DNA of 64,000 bases from Phytomonospora endophytica (GTDB lineage: Bacteria; Actinomycetota; Actinomycetes; Mycobacteriales; Micromonosporaceae), in NCBI RefSeq assembly GCF_014202425.1, contig NZ_JACHGT010000010.1:124001-188000 (forward strand), read 5' to 3'. The notes beneath the pieces are model-generated. The model was not told where the DNA came from. It worked only from the letters and a program-made list of their open reading frames with translations, and did not search any database. How positions within the stretch are numbered: position 1 is the first letter of the stretch; each line of letters starts with the position of its first letter. This document shows, piece after piece, positions 7,777-16,115 of this stretch. A program made the position numbers and the translations under genes.

Positions 7777-8619
7777 CTAGGGCTTCCTGGCGATGCCCGC
7801 CATCATGATCCGCTGCCACGGCTCCAGCCGCTCGGGCGCGGTGAGGTCGGCGTCGAGGTCCTCGGGGAACCAGCGCGCGACGAAGTCGAGGCCGGGAGGC
7901 TCCAGCTCCAGCCCGAGGAAGTGCTGCTTGATGCGCTCGGGGGTGCGGATCCAGCCGTTGCCGAGGCTTTCCAGCCCGGCCTGCTCGATTGCCTTCTGCA
8001 GCGGTTCGCCGGTGTCGACGAAGTCGGTCATGAACAGGTAACTGCCGGGGACGAGCGCGTCCCACAGCGTGCGCACCCACTCGTCGGGCTGCTCGTCGTC
8101 GTGGAAGTGCATGTGCAGGCCGACGACCATCAGCGCGATCGGGCGGTCGAAGTCGAGCATGTTCCGAACGTCGGGGTGGTCGAGGATCTCCTGCGGGCGG
8201 CGCAGGTCGGCGGTGACCACGGTGGTGGAGTCGTTGGTGGCCAGCAGTGCCCGGCCGTGCGCGAGCACGATCGGGTCGTTGTCCACATAGACCACCTTGG
8301 CCGCCGGGTTGATCTCCTGCGCGGCCTCGTGGGTGTTCTTCACCGTCGGCAGTCCGCTGCCGATGTCGAGGAACTGGTCGATGCGGGCCTTGCGGGCGAG
8401 GTACTGCACGCCCTTGACGAGACCGTCGCGGTTGTCCTGCGCGACGCGGCCGGCGTCGGGAACGTACTTGAGGTAGGTCTGGGCCCCCAGCCGATCGGCT
8501 TCGAAGTTGTCCTTGCCGCCGAGCAGCGCGTCGTAGACCCGCGCGATGGTCGGCTGGGAGATGTCGAAAGCGGGCTTGGTCGAACCGGCGCTCGAAGTCG
8601 CCCCATCGGTCGTGGTCAT
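7777..8619 (-). CDS. SAM-dependent methyltransferase, DUF574 type
   Basis: 280 aa, ATG 8619 with an AAGG site upstream. This actinomycete-expanded family (Methyltransf_19, formerly DUF574) has a class I Rossmann fold. Seen: the family opening ISQPTIARVYDALLGGKDNFEADR, motif I as FLDIGSGLPT, motif II acidic strand VVYVDNDPIV, motif VALMVVGLHMHFHDDE-like at the post-motif region, and the C-terminal VARWFPEDLDADL. Substrates of the family are mostly unknown. It is divergent from the GMC oxidoreductase with a 273-bp gap in which no further gene is seen. Confidence 0.93.
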   Translation of the reverse strand: MTTTDGATSSAGSTKPAFDISQPTIARVYDALLGGKDNFEADRLGAQTYLKYVPDAGRVAQDNRDGLVKGVQYLARKARIDQFLDIGSGLPTVKNTHEAAQEINPAAKVVYVDNDPIVLAHGRALLATNDSTTVVTADLRRPQEILDHPDVRNMLDFDRPIALMVVGLHMHFHDDEQPDEWVRTLWDALVPGSYLFMTDFVDTGEPLQKAIEQAGLESLGNGWIRTPERIKQHFLGLELEPPGLDFVARWFPEDLDADLTAPERLEPWQRIMMAGIARKP

Positions 8620-8892
8620 GGCGAAACCTTCGGGTTAGGGAGCAGTGACTGCGCATATCGTACGACTACTCATGTCCCGGGAAGCAACCGTATACGCGCT
8701 TGTGTCCGGTGGGCCGGAGTTGATCTAGATGATGCCCGGGCGTCCCACCAAGGGAAGGCGGCCCCGCGCGCCACTGACCACTGTGGACGATCATTTTCCC
8801 GGCCGCCGCCGGTCCATGCTGGACGGACGGCCGTCGCCCGCCAAAGCCCCTGTGCGCGGCGGCATCCCCGTTTCGCTGAGTTGGAGGCGACC

Positions 8893-10539
8893 ATGCCGCG
8901 AGCCGACGCCTACGCCGGGCACGAACGGAGCCCCGGCGAGGAGACCGGGCCTTTCCCCGGCCCCGTCACGACCACCGAAGAAGAATGGAGCCGGACTAGT
9001 CGAACGGGGGAGTTCGACCACGTCGTCATCGGCTCCGGCTTCTGCGCGCTGGCCTTCGCCGAGCGTGTGCTGCGAGCGCGGCCGGACGCGCGGATCCTCA
9101 TGCTGGAGCGCGGAGAACCCTTCCTGCCCGACCATTTCCAGAACCTCGCACTGCCGTTCGGCGAGACCCTGCGCGGGATCACCGAACTGCGGCCCTGGCG
9201 AGTGGCGACCCGTCCCGGAGCCACGATCCGCGAACAGCGCGGCATGATGCCCGTCCTCGGCGGGCGCTCGGTCATGTGGAGCGCGTGGTGCCCCGAGCCG
9301 ACACCCGCCGAGATGCGCGACTGGCCGCCCGCGGTCATCGACGCCGTCCACGCGTACGGTCCCGCGGCGAAGGCACTGCTCGACGTTCGCGACGCCGACA
9401 CCCTGCCCGCCGACAGCCCCTACGGTCCGCTCCAACTGCGCCTCGGACGGCTGCTCGCCGAAGCGGTCGCCGAGACCGGCCCCGGGCGCCGGATCCCTTC
9501 AGCCACACGGGTCACCGCCGCGCCGCTGGCGGCCGGACCCGACGGCGAGGCCTTCGCCAAGTTCGCGACACCGCGAAGGCTGCGGGCCCTGGAGACGGAG
9601 ACGCGCGGGCGGCTGCGACTGGTGACCGGTTGCGTGGTCTCGCGGATCCTGACCCGCGACGGCCGGGCGGTCGCCCTGGAGACGAGCCGCGGCCGCGTGG
9701 AACTCGGCCGTGCCGGCGTCGTCTTGGCGATGGGCACGCTTCCAGCGACGACGCTGGTCTTGAACTCCTTCCCCGAAGTGGCGGCGGCCGGGCGTCGCTT
9801 CACCGCTCACTTCACCAGTGAGGTCGTGGCGCGGATCCCTTGTGGAGCACTGTTCGCCGAAGGCGAGCTGCGGTCGCTGGAGCTGGGCGCCTTCTACCTG
9901 GCCGGTGTCGATGAGGAGACCGGCAACCAGTACCACGTGCAGCTCACGGCGATCCACGACGCCTCACCCGGCGACAACGACGACCGCTCCGGCAGGCACA
10001 TGCCCGACGTGGTCGCCTCAGCCACCCCCGAACAGCTCGCGGACTCGGCCGAACACGTCGTACTCGTCGCCGCGATCGTCGGCGAGATGGACGAGAAGAA
10101 CCCCGCCAACACCGTCACCCTCGACCCGGAAAACACCGACCCGACCACGAACGTTTTGCTCGGCCTCGGCGAGAACGACACCGACCGCAAGGTCTGGCAC
10201 ACCATGGAACAGGCCACGTTCGCCGCCATCGAACAGGTTCTGTCCGGTGAAGACGCGACCGCGGTGGAGTACTGGCACGCCGACGGCGCCTGGCGCGGGC
10301 GGCGCCCGGCCGACATTCGCAGTCCCGCACTGGTCCACGAGGGTTCGACACTGTGGATCGGCGAGTCCGGCAGCCCCGTCACGCTCGACTACCGCCTGCG
10401 CGGCATCGCGAACGTCCACGTCACCGGCGGCGCGCTGTGGCCGACCGCCGGTTCGTGGAACCCGACCCTGACGATGGTCGCGCTGGCCCAGGACCTCGCC
10501 GACCGGCTCCGCGCGGAGTCCACCGTGGACGGTCCGTGA
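8893..10539 (+). CDS. GMC-type FAD-dependent oxidoreductase
   Basis: 548 aa. ATG 8893 has a strong TTGGAGG site; a much longer open frame upstream crosses the methyltransferase promoter and is not used. FAD-binding dinucleotide fold: VVIGSGFCALAFAE at about residues 46-59, then LMLERGEPF. The GMC substrate-side motif is GGRSVMWSAW (about 122-131), and the C-terminal part reads VHVTGGALWPTAGSWNPTLTMVALAQDLADR, where the NPT context is typical of the flavin pocket. GMC enzymes oxidise alcohols, sugars or sterols; the C-terminal half resembles pyranose oxidase-like members, but the substrate is not predictable. No signal peptide, so cytoplasmic. Confidence 0.87.
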   Translation: MPRADAYAGHERSPGEETGPFPGPVTTTEEEWSRTSRTGEFDHVVIGSGFCALAFAERVLRARPDARILMLERGEPFLPDHFQNLALPFGETLRGITELRPWRVATRPGATIREQRGMMPVLGGRSVMWSAWCPEPTPAEMRDWPPAVIDAVHAYGPAAKALLDVRDADTLPADSPYGPLQLRLGRLLAEAVAETGPGRRIPSATRVTAAPLAAGPDGEAFAKFATPRRLRALETETRGRLRLVTGCVVSRILTRDGRAVALETSRGRVELGRAGVVLAMGTLPATTLVLNSFPEVAAAGRRFTAHFTSEVVARIPCGALFAEGELRSLELGAFYLAGVDEETGNQYHVQLTAIHDASPGDNDDRSGRHMPDVVASATPEQLADSAEHVVLVAAIVGEMDEKNPANTVTLDPENTDPTTNVLLGLGENDTDRKVWHTMEQATFAAIEQVLSGEDATAVEYWHADGAWRGRRPADIRSPALVHEGSTLWIGESGSPVTLDYRLRGIANVHVTGGALWPTAGSWNPTLTMVALAQDLADRLRAESTVDGP

Positions 10540-10545
10540 CGTGTG

Positions 10546-11214
10546 TCAGGCATCCCCCGTCGAGGCGAATCCCGTCTGGTAGGCCACGACCACGGCCTGC
10601 ACCCGGTCGCGCAACCCGAGCTTGCCGAGGATGCGCGCCACGTGGGTCTTCACCGTCGCCTCCGACAGGTGCAGCGCGGCGGCCAGCTCGGCGTTGCTCA
10701 TTCCCTTGGCCAGCAGGCGAAGCACATCGAGCTCGCGCGGGGTCAGGGTGGACAGGTCGCGGTGGACGGCCGAGGTCTCGGCGTCGCGGCGGGCGAAACG
10801 CTCGACCAGACGGCGGGTGATGGTCGGCGCGAGCAGCGCGTCACCGGCCCGGACGAGCCGCACGGCGGCCACGAGCTGCTCGGGCGTGACGTCCTTGAGC
10901 AGGAAGCCGCTGGCCCCGGCGGCGAGCGCGGCATAGACGTAGTGGTCGAGGTCGAAGGTGGTGAGCATGATGACGCGAGGTTCGTGCCCGCCCGCGCCGA
11001 GGATCCGGCGAGTCGCTTCGAGCCCGTCCATGTTCGGCATCCGGATGTCCATGAGCACGACGTCGGGCAGGGTGCGCCGGACCGCCTCGACGGCTTCGGT
11101 GCCGTCGGCGGCCTCGGCGACGACCTCGATCCCGTCGGCGGACAGGATCATCCGGAAACCGGTCCGGACGAGGGCCTGGTCGTCGGCGACGACGATGCGC
11201 AAGGGATCGGTCAC
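10546..11214 (-). CDS. LuxR/NarL-family response regulator
   Basis: 222 aa from GTG 11212-11214, overlapping the kinase stop as GTGA. The receiver domain (1-120) has the acidic pair Asp11-Asp12, the phosphoacceptor Asp56 in VVLMDIRMPNMDG, switch Thr in MLTTF and Lys in FLLKD. The C-terminal NarL-type helix-turn-helix reads LTPRELDVLRLLAKGMSNAELAAALHLSEATVKTHVARIL. Partner of the adjacent histidine kinase. In this arrangement the likely target is the divergent ABC transporter operon at 12770-15789 (inference from context). Confidence 0.96.
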   Translation of the reverse strand: MTDPLRIVVADDQALVRTGFRMILSADGIEVVAEAADGTEAVEAVRRTLPDVVLMDIRMPNMDGLEATRRILGAGGHEPRVIMLTTFDLDHYVYAALAAGASGFLLKDVTPEQLVAAVRLVRAGDALLAPTITRRLVERFARRDAETSAVHRDLSTLTPRELDVLRLLAKGMSNAELAAALHLSEATVKTHVARILGKLGLRDRVQAVVVAYQTGFASTGDA

Positions 11215-12569
11215 ACGGGCTCCAAGGGAATGCGGGCGGTGACGCGGTAACCGCCGGACGGCGGCGCTCCGGCCTCCAGCGTCCCACCGTAGACGGCGAG
11301 CCGTTCGCGCAGTCCGATGAGTCCGCGGCCGTTGCCGTCGGCGGCCGAAGGTGCGGGGGTACCGCCGGTGTCGGTGACCTCGACGAGCAGTTCGGTGGTC
11401 CGGTGGGAGACCACCACGGTGATGGACGCGCCGACGGCGTGCTTCACGGCGTTGGTCAGCGCCTCCTGGACGACGCGGTAGGCGGCGAGGTCGACGCCCG
11501 AGGGCAGTTCGCGCGGCTCCCCGTCGTTGATGGACTCGACGGTCACGCCGGTGTCACGGACACCGGCGATCAGCTCGTCGAGTCGCGCCAGACCCGGCTG
11601 TGGACTGAGCTCGCCGTCGGTGTCGGCGTCGGTGGTGAGCAGCCCCATGACGTGCCGCAGCTCGGTCATCGCCGCCCGCCCGCCGGCCTCGACGGCCAGC
11701 AGGGCCTCGCGCGCCTGGTCGGGGGAGTTGTCCATGACCTTTCGCGCCGCACCGGCCTGGATGACCATCATGCTCACGTTGTGGGTCACGACGTCGTGCA
11801 GTTCGCGGGCGATGCGGGAACGCTCGTGCTCGGTGGCGCGCCGGACGGCCTCGGTGCGTTCCCGTTCGAGCGTCACCACACGTGCGTTTCCGTCCTCGGT
11901 GCGCTGCTTCCACATGCGCAGACCGTTGGCCGCGATGGTGATGGGCACGATGACCAGCAGCGGCACGTACTCGTTGGGGACGGTCGGCAGGGACGAGCCG
12001 GTGAGGGAGCCCGCGGCGAGGTACATGACGGGCAGGCTCAGCAGGGTCGCCAGACGGTGCGGGCTGTACGCGGCGGCGCTGTAGGCGGCGATCACGCAGG
12101 CGTAGAAGGTCAGGCGCGGCGCCGACTCGGGGGTGACGGCGGCCGCGGCGATCACCACCCACATCACCGCCAGGGGGAAGCGGCGGCGCACGGCCAGGGG
12201 GAGCGTCGCGATGAGCGCGATGAGCACGGCGGCGATGGTGCTCCTGGTGTCGTGCGCGGGCAGGTCGTAGACCCATCCGGGTTCGACGTCGGCCGGCTCC
12301 GGAGGCTCGGGTGGTTCCGGAGGTTCCGGCGGCAGGGGACCCGCGGGGCCGTCCGGGTCGAAGCCCGTCTCCGGTTCAGGCCGGCCGCCGTCCTGGCGAC
12401 CGTCGATGTCGCCTTCGAGCGCGTAGACCATCACCGTGACCAGCACGACGGCCGCGAGGGTCACGTCGAAGGCCCAGTTGAGCACCGACGGGCGCGGCAG
12501 CGGCCCCGACGTGCGGGTCAAGGGCAGCGCCCACCGCGGCCAGCGCACCGCCGTCAGCAGGTTCTTCAC
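11211..12569 (-). CDS. Sensor histidine kinase (HisKA_3, DesK/NarX-like)
   Basis: 452 aa from GTG 12567-12569, preceded by AGGATGA; the 56 residues of open frame upstream are Arg/Ala-rich and unlike a kinase start. About five to six membrane segments fill residues 20-200, interrupted by a Pro-Glu linker (PEP repeated four times near residue 85) between the first and second. HisKA_3 box: RIARELHDVVTHNVSMM with the phospho-His, then an HATPase_c domain with a late GNGRGLIGLRERL G-box. Short extracytoplasmic loops suggest it senses membrane state or works with the transporter. Coupled to the response regulator by a 4-bp overlap. Confidence 0.94.
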   Translation of the reverse strand: MKNLLTAVRWPRWALPLTRTSGPLPRPSVLNWAFDVTLAAVVLVTVMVYALEGDIDGRQDGGRPEPETGFDPDGPAGPLPPEPPEPPEPPEPADVEPGWVYDLPAHDTRSTIAAVLIALIATLPLAVRRRFPLAVMWVVIAAAAVTPESAPRLTFYACVIAAYSAAAYSPHRLATLLSLPVMYLAAGSLTGSSLPTVPNEYVPLLVIVPITIAANGLRMWKQRTEDGNARVVTLERERTEAVRRATEHERSRIARELHDVVTHNVSMMVIQAGAARKVMDNSPDQAREALLAVEAGGRAAMTELRHVMGLLTTDADTDGELSPQPGLARLDELIAGVRDTGVTVESINDGEPRELPSGVDLAAYRVVQEALTNAVKHAVGASITVVVSHRTTELLVEVTDTGGTPAPSAADGNGRGLIGLRERLAVYGGTLEAGAPPSGGYRVTARIPLEPV

Positions 12570-12769
12570 CTGATCATCCTGACGACCCGCTCCCCGGGCC
12601 GCATCGGCCGGGCGGGCTAAGGACCCCCGCGCGGCGACTACGCCGAAATGATGACCCCTCGCCCGTTCGCTCCGGCGGGCTACCGGAAATGCCCCGCCAT
12701 GCCGACGCGCGCGGCCCGCGCGCGGCCATAACTTCACCCGGTCAGCACGACCCGATGAAGGAGAACCCC

Positions 12770-13456
12770 ATGACCAGCCCGGTTATCGAGCTGCGCGACG
12801 TCGGCCGCGCCTACGACGAGGGGCCGCCCGCCCTGAGCGGGGCCTCCCTGACCGTCCGGGCGGGGGAGGCGGTGGCGATCCTCGGGCCCTCGGGCAGCGG
12901 CAAGTCAACGCTGCTGAACCTCATCGCCGGACTCGACCGGCCCGACTCGGGCACCGTCACCGTCAACGGGACCCGCGTCGACCGCCTCGGCGAGGCCGGA
13001 GCCGCGCGATACCGCCGCGCATCGGTCGGCATGGTCTTCCAGTTCTTCAACCTCCTGGAGGACCTGACCGTCGCCGACAACATCGTCCTGCCCTCGCAGC
13101 TCGCCGGGATGGGCCGCGCCGCGGCCCGCCGCCGGACCGCCGAACTCCTGGAGACCCTCGGCATCGACCGCCACGCCAACGCCTACCCCGGCCGCCTCTC
13201 CGGCGGCCAGCGCCAGCGCGTCGCCGTCGCCCGCGCGCTGATGAACCGTCCGCCGCTGCTGCTCGCCGACGAGCCGACCGGTGCGCTCGACCGCGCCTCC
13301 GGCGAGGACGTCGCGCGGCTCCTGCGCGACCTCAACGCCGACGGCCAGACCGTCGTCGTGGTCACCCACGACCTCGAACTGGCCAAGGCGTGCACGTCCC
13401 GCACCGTCGAACTGGTCGACGGGCACATCGTGACCGACACGGCGGTCTCCCGGTGA
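12770..13456 (+). CDS. ABC transporter ATP-binding protein (MacB/LolD-like)
   Basis: 228 aa, ATG 12770 with GAAGGAGAA 7 nt upstream (an in-frame ATG 15 nt earlier overlaps the ribosome site). Walker A GPSGSGKST at about 36-44, Q-loop VFQFFNLLEDLT, signature LSGGQRQRVAVARAL, Walker B LLLADEPTGALD and H-loop VTHD are all intact. The short size and GMVFQFFNLL region are typical of the MacB/LolD/BceA class that energises FtsX-like permeases for peptide export, lipoprotein release or antimicrobial-peptide sensing. It overlaps the permease by 4 bp and is divergent from the two-component system that probably controls it. Confidence 0.96.
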   Translation: MTSPVIELRDVGRAYDEGPPALSGASLTVRAGEAVAILGPSGSGKSTLLNLIAGLDRPDSGTVTVNGTRVDRLGEAGAARYRRASVGMVFQFFNLLEDLTVADNIVLPSQLAGMGRAAARRRTAELLETLGIDRHANAYPGRLSGGQRQRVAVARALMNRPPLLLADEPTGALDRASGEDVARLLRDLNADGQTVVVVTHDLELAKACTSRTVELVDGHIVTDTAVSR

Positions 13457-15789
13457 GCGCCGTCGGACGCGTGATGCGCGCCGGCGCGGCCCGCCGCCGC
13501 GTGCAGACGACCGTCATCGTGCTCGCGGCGATGATGGCGGTGACCGCCTCGGTCCTCGGCGGCGGACTCCTCGTGGTGTCCAGCGCGCCCTTCGACGACG
13601 CCTTCGCCGAACAGAACGGCGCCCACCTCACGGCGACCGTCAACGCCGCTCCCGGCGCCGTCGCCGCCTCGGCGAACGCGGCCGGTGTGACCGCGACCGC
13701 CGGGCCGTTCCCGCTGGTCACCGTCGTCCCCGAGGCCGGCGGTGAGCGCACCATGCCGTTCACCTTCGCCGGCCGGGACACCCCCGACGCCGAGGTCGAC
13801 GCCATCTCCGTCGTCGACGGAGAGTGGGCCGACGAACCCGGCGAGGTCACCCTCGCCGCCGGAGAGGGCGGCACGTCCGTGCCGCCCGGCGCGACGATGT
13901 CCTTCCCCTCACTGCCCGGCAGCCCGGTGCTGAAGGTCGTCGGCTTCGCCCGCTCGGTCTCCCTGACCGCCGATGGCTGGGTGACCGCCGCGCAGGCCGC
14001 GGCGCTGGCGCCCTCGGGCACGCCCGAGAGCCACCAGATGCTCTACCGCTTCGACTCGGCCGGCACCGCCGCGGCCATGGAGACCGCGACGGCGGCCGTC
14101 GCGGCGAGCCTGCCCGCCGACTCCCTCGCCGGCTCGCGCTCCTGGCTCGACGTGCGCAACGCCGCCGAACGCGCCACGGCCGTCTACGTCCCCTTCCTGA
14201 TGGCATTCGGCGTCCTCGGACTGGTCATGTCGGTCCTCATCGTCGGCAACGTCGTCGCCGGGTCGGTCGGCTCGGGCACCCGCCGCATCGGCGTCCTCAA
14301 GGCCATCGGCTTCACCCCCGGCCAGGTCGTGCGCGCCTACGTCGGCCAGGCCCTCATCCCCGCCGTCGCCGGAACCGTCCTCGGAGTGATCATCGGCCAC
14401 GTCCTCGCCGTGCCGATCCTGGCCGAGACCAGCGACGCCTACGGCACCGGCACCCTCGGCATCCCGCCGTGGATCGACATCGCGGTCGTCGGCGGCATCC
14501 TCGCGCTGGTCGCGGTCACCGCCCTCGCCGCGGCCCTGCGCGCCGGACGGCTGCGCACGGTCGACGCGCTCGCCGTCGGCCGCACGCCACCGACCGGACG
14601 CGGCCAGGCCGCCGCACGCGTCACCGCCCGGCTACCTCTGCCGCGCGCGGTGACCCTCGGGCTTGCCCGGCCGTTCGCGCGCCCGGTGCGCACCGTCGCG
14701 ATGCTCGCCGCCATCGTCTTCGGCGCGATCGCCGTGACCTTCGCCGTCGGCCTGTCCACCTCGCTCGACGCGATCCTCACCGCCCGCGACCACGACATCG
14801 CCGACGTGCTCGTCCGTCCCGCGCCGCCCGAACTCGGCCCGAACGGCATGCCCGACGGTCCGCCGCCCAGCCTGCCCGACGACACCTCGGCGATCACCGC
14901 CGCGATCGAGGCGCAGCCGGGCGCCAAGGCGCACTACGTCGTCCACAACGCCCCGGCGGCCGTCGCCGGGACCACCGGCACCACCGAACTGGTCGCGTTC
15001 ACCGGGGACGCGAGCTGGGGCGGCTACACGCTGCTCAACGGTGACTGGATCGGTGGACCGGGCGAGGCCGTCGTACCCACCGGGTTCATGAAGACCACCG
15101 GCACCGCGATCGGCGACACGGTCACCCTCACCGTCGACGGCGAGCGGATCTCGCTGCGCGTCGTCGGCGAGATCTTCGACCTCAAGAACGACGGCATGAA
15201 GGTCTACACCGACGCCGCCGGACTCACCGCGCCGATGAAGAACTCGCTGATCGCCGTGGACCTCGAACCCGGCACCGACCCCGCCGCCTACGCCGAAGGG
15301 CTCAGCCGGGCGCTGGAGCCGCTCGGCGCGAACGCCGAACCCTTCCGGGAGGGCAGCAGCGACATGATCACCGTCCTCAACTCGCTGACCGCCGCCCTCA
15401 CCCTCCTGCTCGTCGCCGTCGCCGGGCTCGGCGTCCTCAACGGCGTCCTCCTCGACACCCGCGAACGCGTCCGCGACATCGGCGTCCAGAAGGCGCTCGG
15501 CATGACCCCCGGCCAGACCATCGGCGGCGTGCTCGCCTCGGTGACCCTCATCGGAGTCATCGGCGGCGTCCTGGGCGTACCCGCCGGGATGGCCCTGCAC
15601 GACGCGGTCGTCCCCGCGATGGGCGACTCCACCGGGATCCGCCTGCCGCGGGTCGCGCTGGAGGTCTTCGACACACCGACGGCCTTCGCGCTCGGCCTCG
15701 GCGGGCTCGTCATCGCCGTCGCCGGAGCCCTGCTCCCGGGCCTGTGGGCCGCGCGCACCCGCACCGCCGTCGCACTGCGCACCGAATGA
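13453..15789 (+). CDS. FtsX-like ABC permease
   Basis: 778 aa from GTG 13453, overlapping the ATPase stop as GTGA. Topology: one N-terminal helix (about 20-42), a large extracytoplasmic domain, a three-helix FtsX block (FLMAFGVLGLVMSVLIVGNVVAG onward, about 240-375), a further helix near residue 420, a second extracytoplasmic domain, and a final three-helix FtsX block (about 640-775). This duplicated FtsX plan is the actinomycete macrolide/peptide-exporter type. Both FtsX blocks contain the coupling-helix phrase RRIGVLKAIGFTPGQ / RDIGVQKALGMTPGQ that meets the ATPase. Substrate unknown; antimicrobial peptide or cell-envelope lipid handling is the usual role. Confidence 0.93.
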   Translation: MSAVGRVMRAGAARRRVQTTVIVLAAMMAVTASVLGGGLLVVSSAPFDDAFAEQNGAHLTATVNAAPGAVAASANAAGVTATAGPFPLVTVVPEAGGERTMPFTFAGRDTPDAEVDAISVVDGEWADEPGEVTLAAGEGGTSVPPGATMSFPSLPGSPVLKVVGFARSVSLTADGWVTAAQAAALAPSGTPESHQMLYRFDSAGTAAAMETATAAVAASLPADSLAGSRSWLDVRNAAERATAVYVPFLMAFGVLGLVMSVLIVGNVVAGSVGSGTRRIGVLKAIGFTPGQVVRAYVGQALIPAVAGTVLGVIIGHVLAVPILAETSDAYGTGTLGIPPWIDIAVVGGILALVAVTALAAALRAGRLRTVDALAVGRTPPTGRGQAAARVTARLPLPRAVTLGLARPFARPVRTVAMLAAIVFGAIAVTFAVGLSTSLDAILTARDHDIADVLVRPAPPELGPNGMPDGPPPSLPDDTSAITAAIEAQPGAKAHYVVHNAPAAVAGTTGTTELVAFTGDASWGGYTLLNGDWIGGPGEAVVPTGFMKTTGTAIGDTVTLTVDGERISLRVVGEIFDLKNDGMKVYTDAAGLTAPMKNSLIAVDLEPGTDPAAYAEGLSRALEPLGANAEPFREGSSDMITVLNSLTAALTLLLVAVAGLGVLNGVLLDTRERVRDIGVQKALGMTPGQTIGGVLASVTLIGVIGGVLGVPAGMALHDAVVPAMGDSTGIRLPRVALEVFDTPTAFALGLGGLVIAVAGALLPGLWAARTRTAVALRTE

Positions 15790-15796
15790 CCACCTG

Positions 15797-15822
15797 CGGC
15801 GCGCGCCACCCGGCGCGCGCCG
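15797..15822 (+). terminator. GC-only hairpin after the ABC operon
   Basis: Arms CGGCGCGCGCC and GGCGCGCGCCG around ACCC, beginning 8 bases after the permease stop. No T-run. It isolates the transporter operon from the ileS leader promoter about 40 bp downstream. Confidence 0.6.
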
Positions 15823-15858
15823 CCACCGGCCCGTTCGCGTCCCCGCCCGCCTCGCGGA

Positions 15859-16115
15859 TAGACTCGGCGCGCGAGGCGATGACGGGGACACGTACCGTCG
15901 CACGCAGCCGATAGAGACCCGGGGACGGTGGAAGCCCGGGGGCGTGCGCGACGGGGCATCACCCCCGAGCCGTCGGAGGAAAGGCCCGTCCGGCCGAGTA
16001 GAACCGACCGCACCTTCAACGAGAGGGCCGCGCACCCGAGGCGGCCAAGAAGGGTGGTACCGCGGGGCGCGAGCCTCGTCCCTTCGTCCGATGCGAACGA
16101 TCAGACGGAGGCACC
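15859..16115 (+). promoter_or_regulatory. Promoter and translational T-box riboswitch of ileS
   Basis: A -10 candidate TAGACT is at 15859-15864. The leader that follows ends in the canonical T-box AAGAAGGGTGGTACCGCGG (16047-16065), which binds the 3' end of uncharged tRNA. A likely isoleucine specifier ATC followed by A is at 15958-15960, flanked by GGGG and CCCCC segments that can close the stem I base with 15883-15887. Beyond the T-box, GCCTCGTC (16073-16080) can pair with GACGGAGGC (16104-16112), which contains the ribosome-binding GGAGG of ileS. Thus regulation is expected at translation: charged tRNA leaves the site hidden, uncharged tRNA-Ile frees it. This matches the known actinobacterial ileS T-box class. 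No intrinsic terminator with a T-run is present. Confidence 0.9.

Noticed and set aside
12570-12737. Longer N-terminus of the histidine kinase
   Set aside because: The extra residues are Arg/Ala-rich, there is a ribosome site for GTG 12567-12569, and the membrane domain begins soon after that start.
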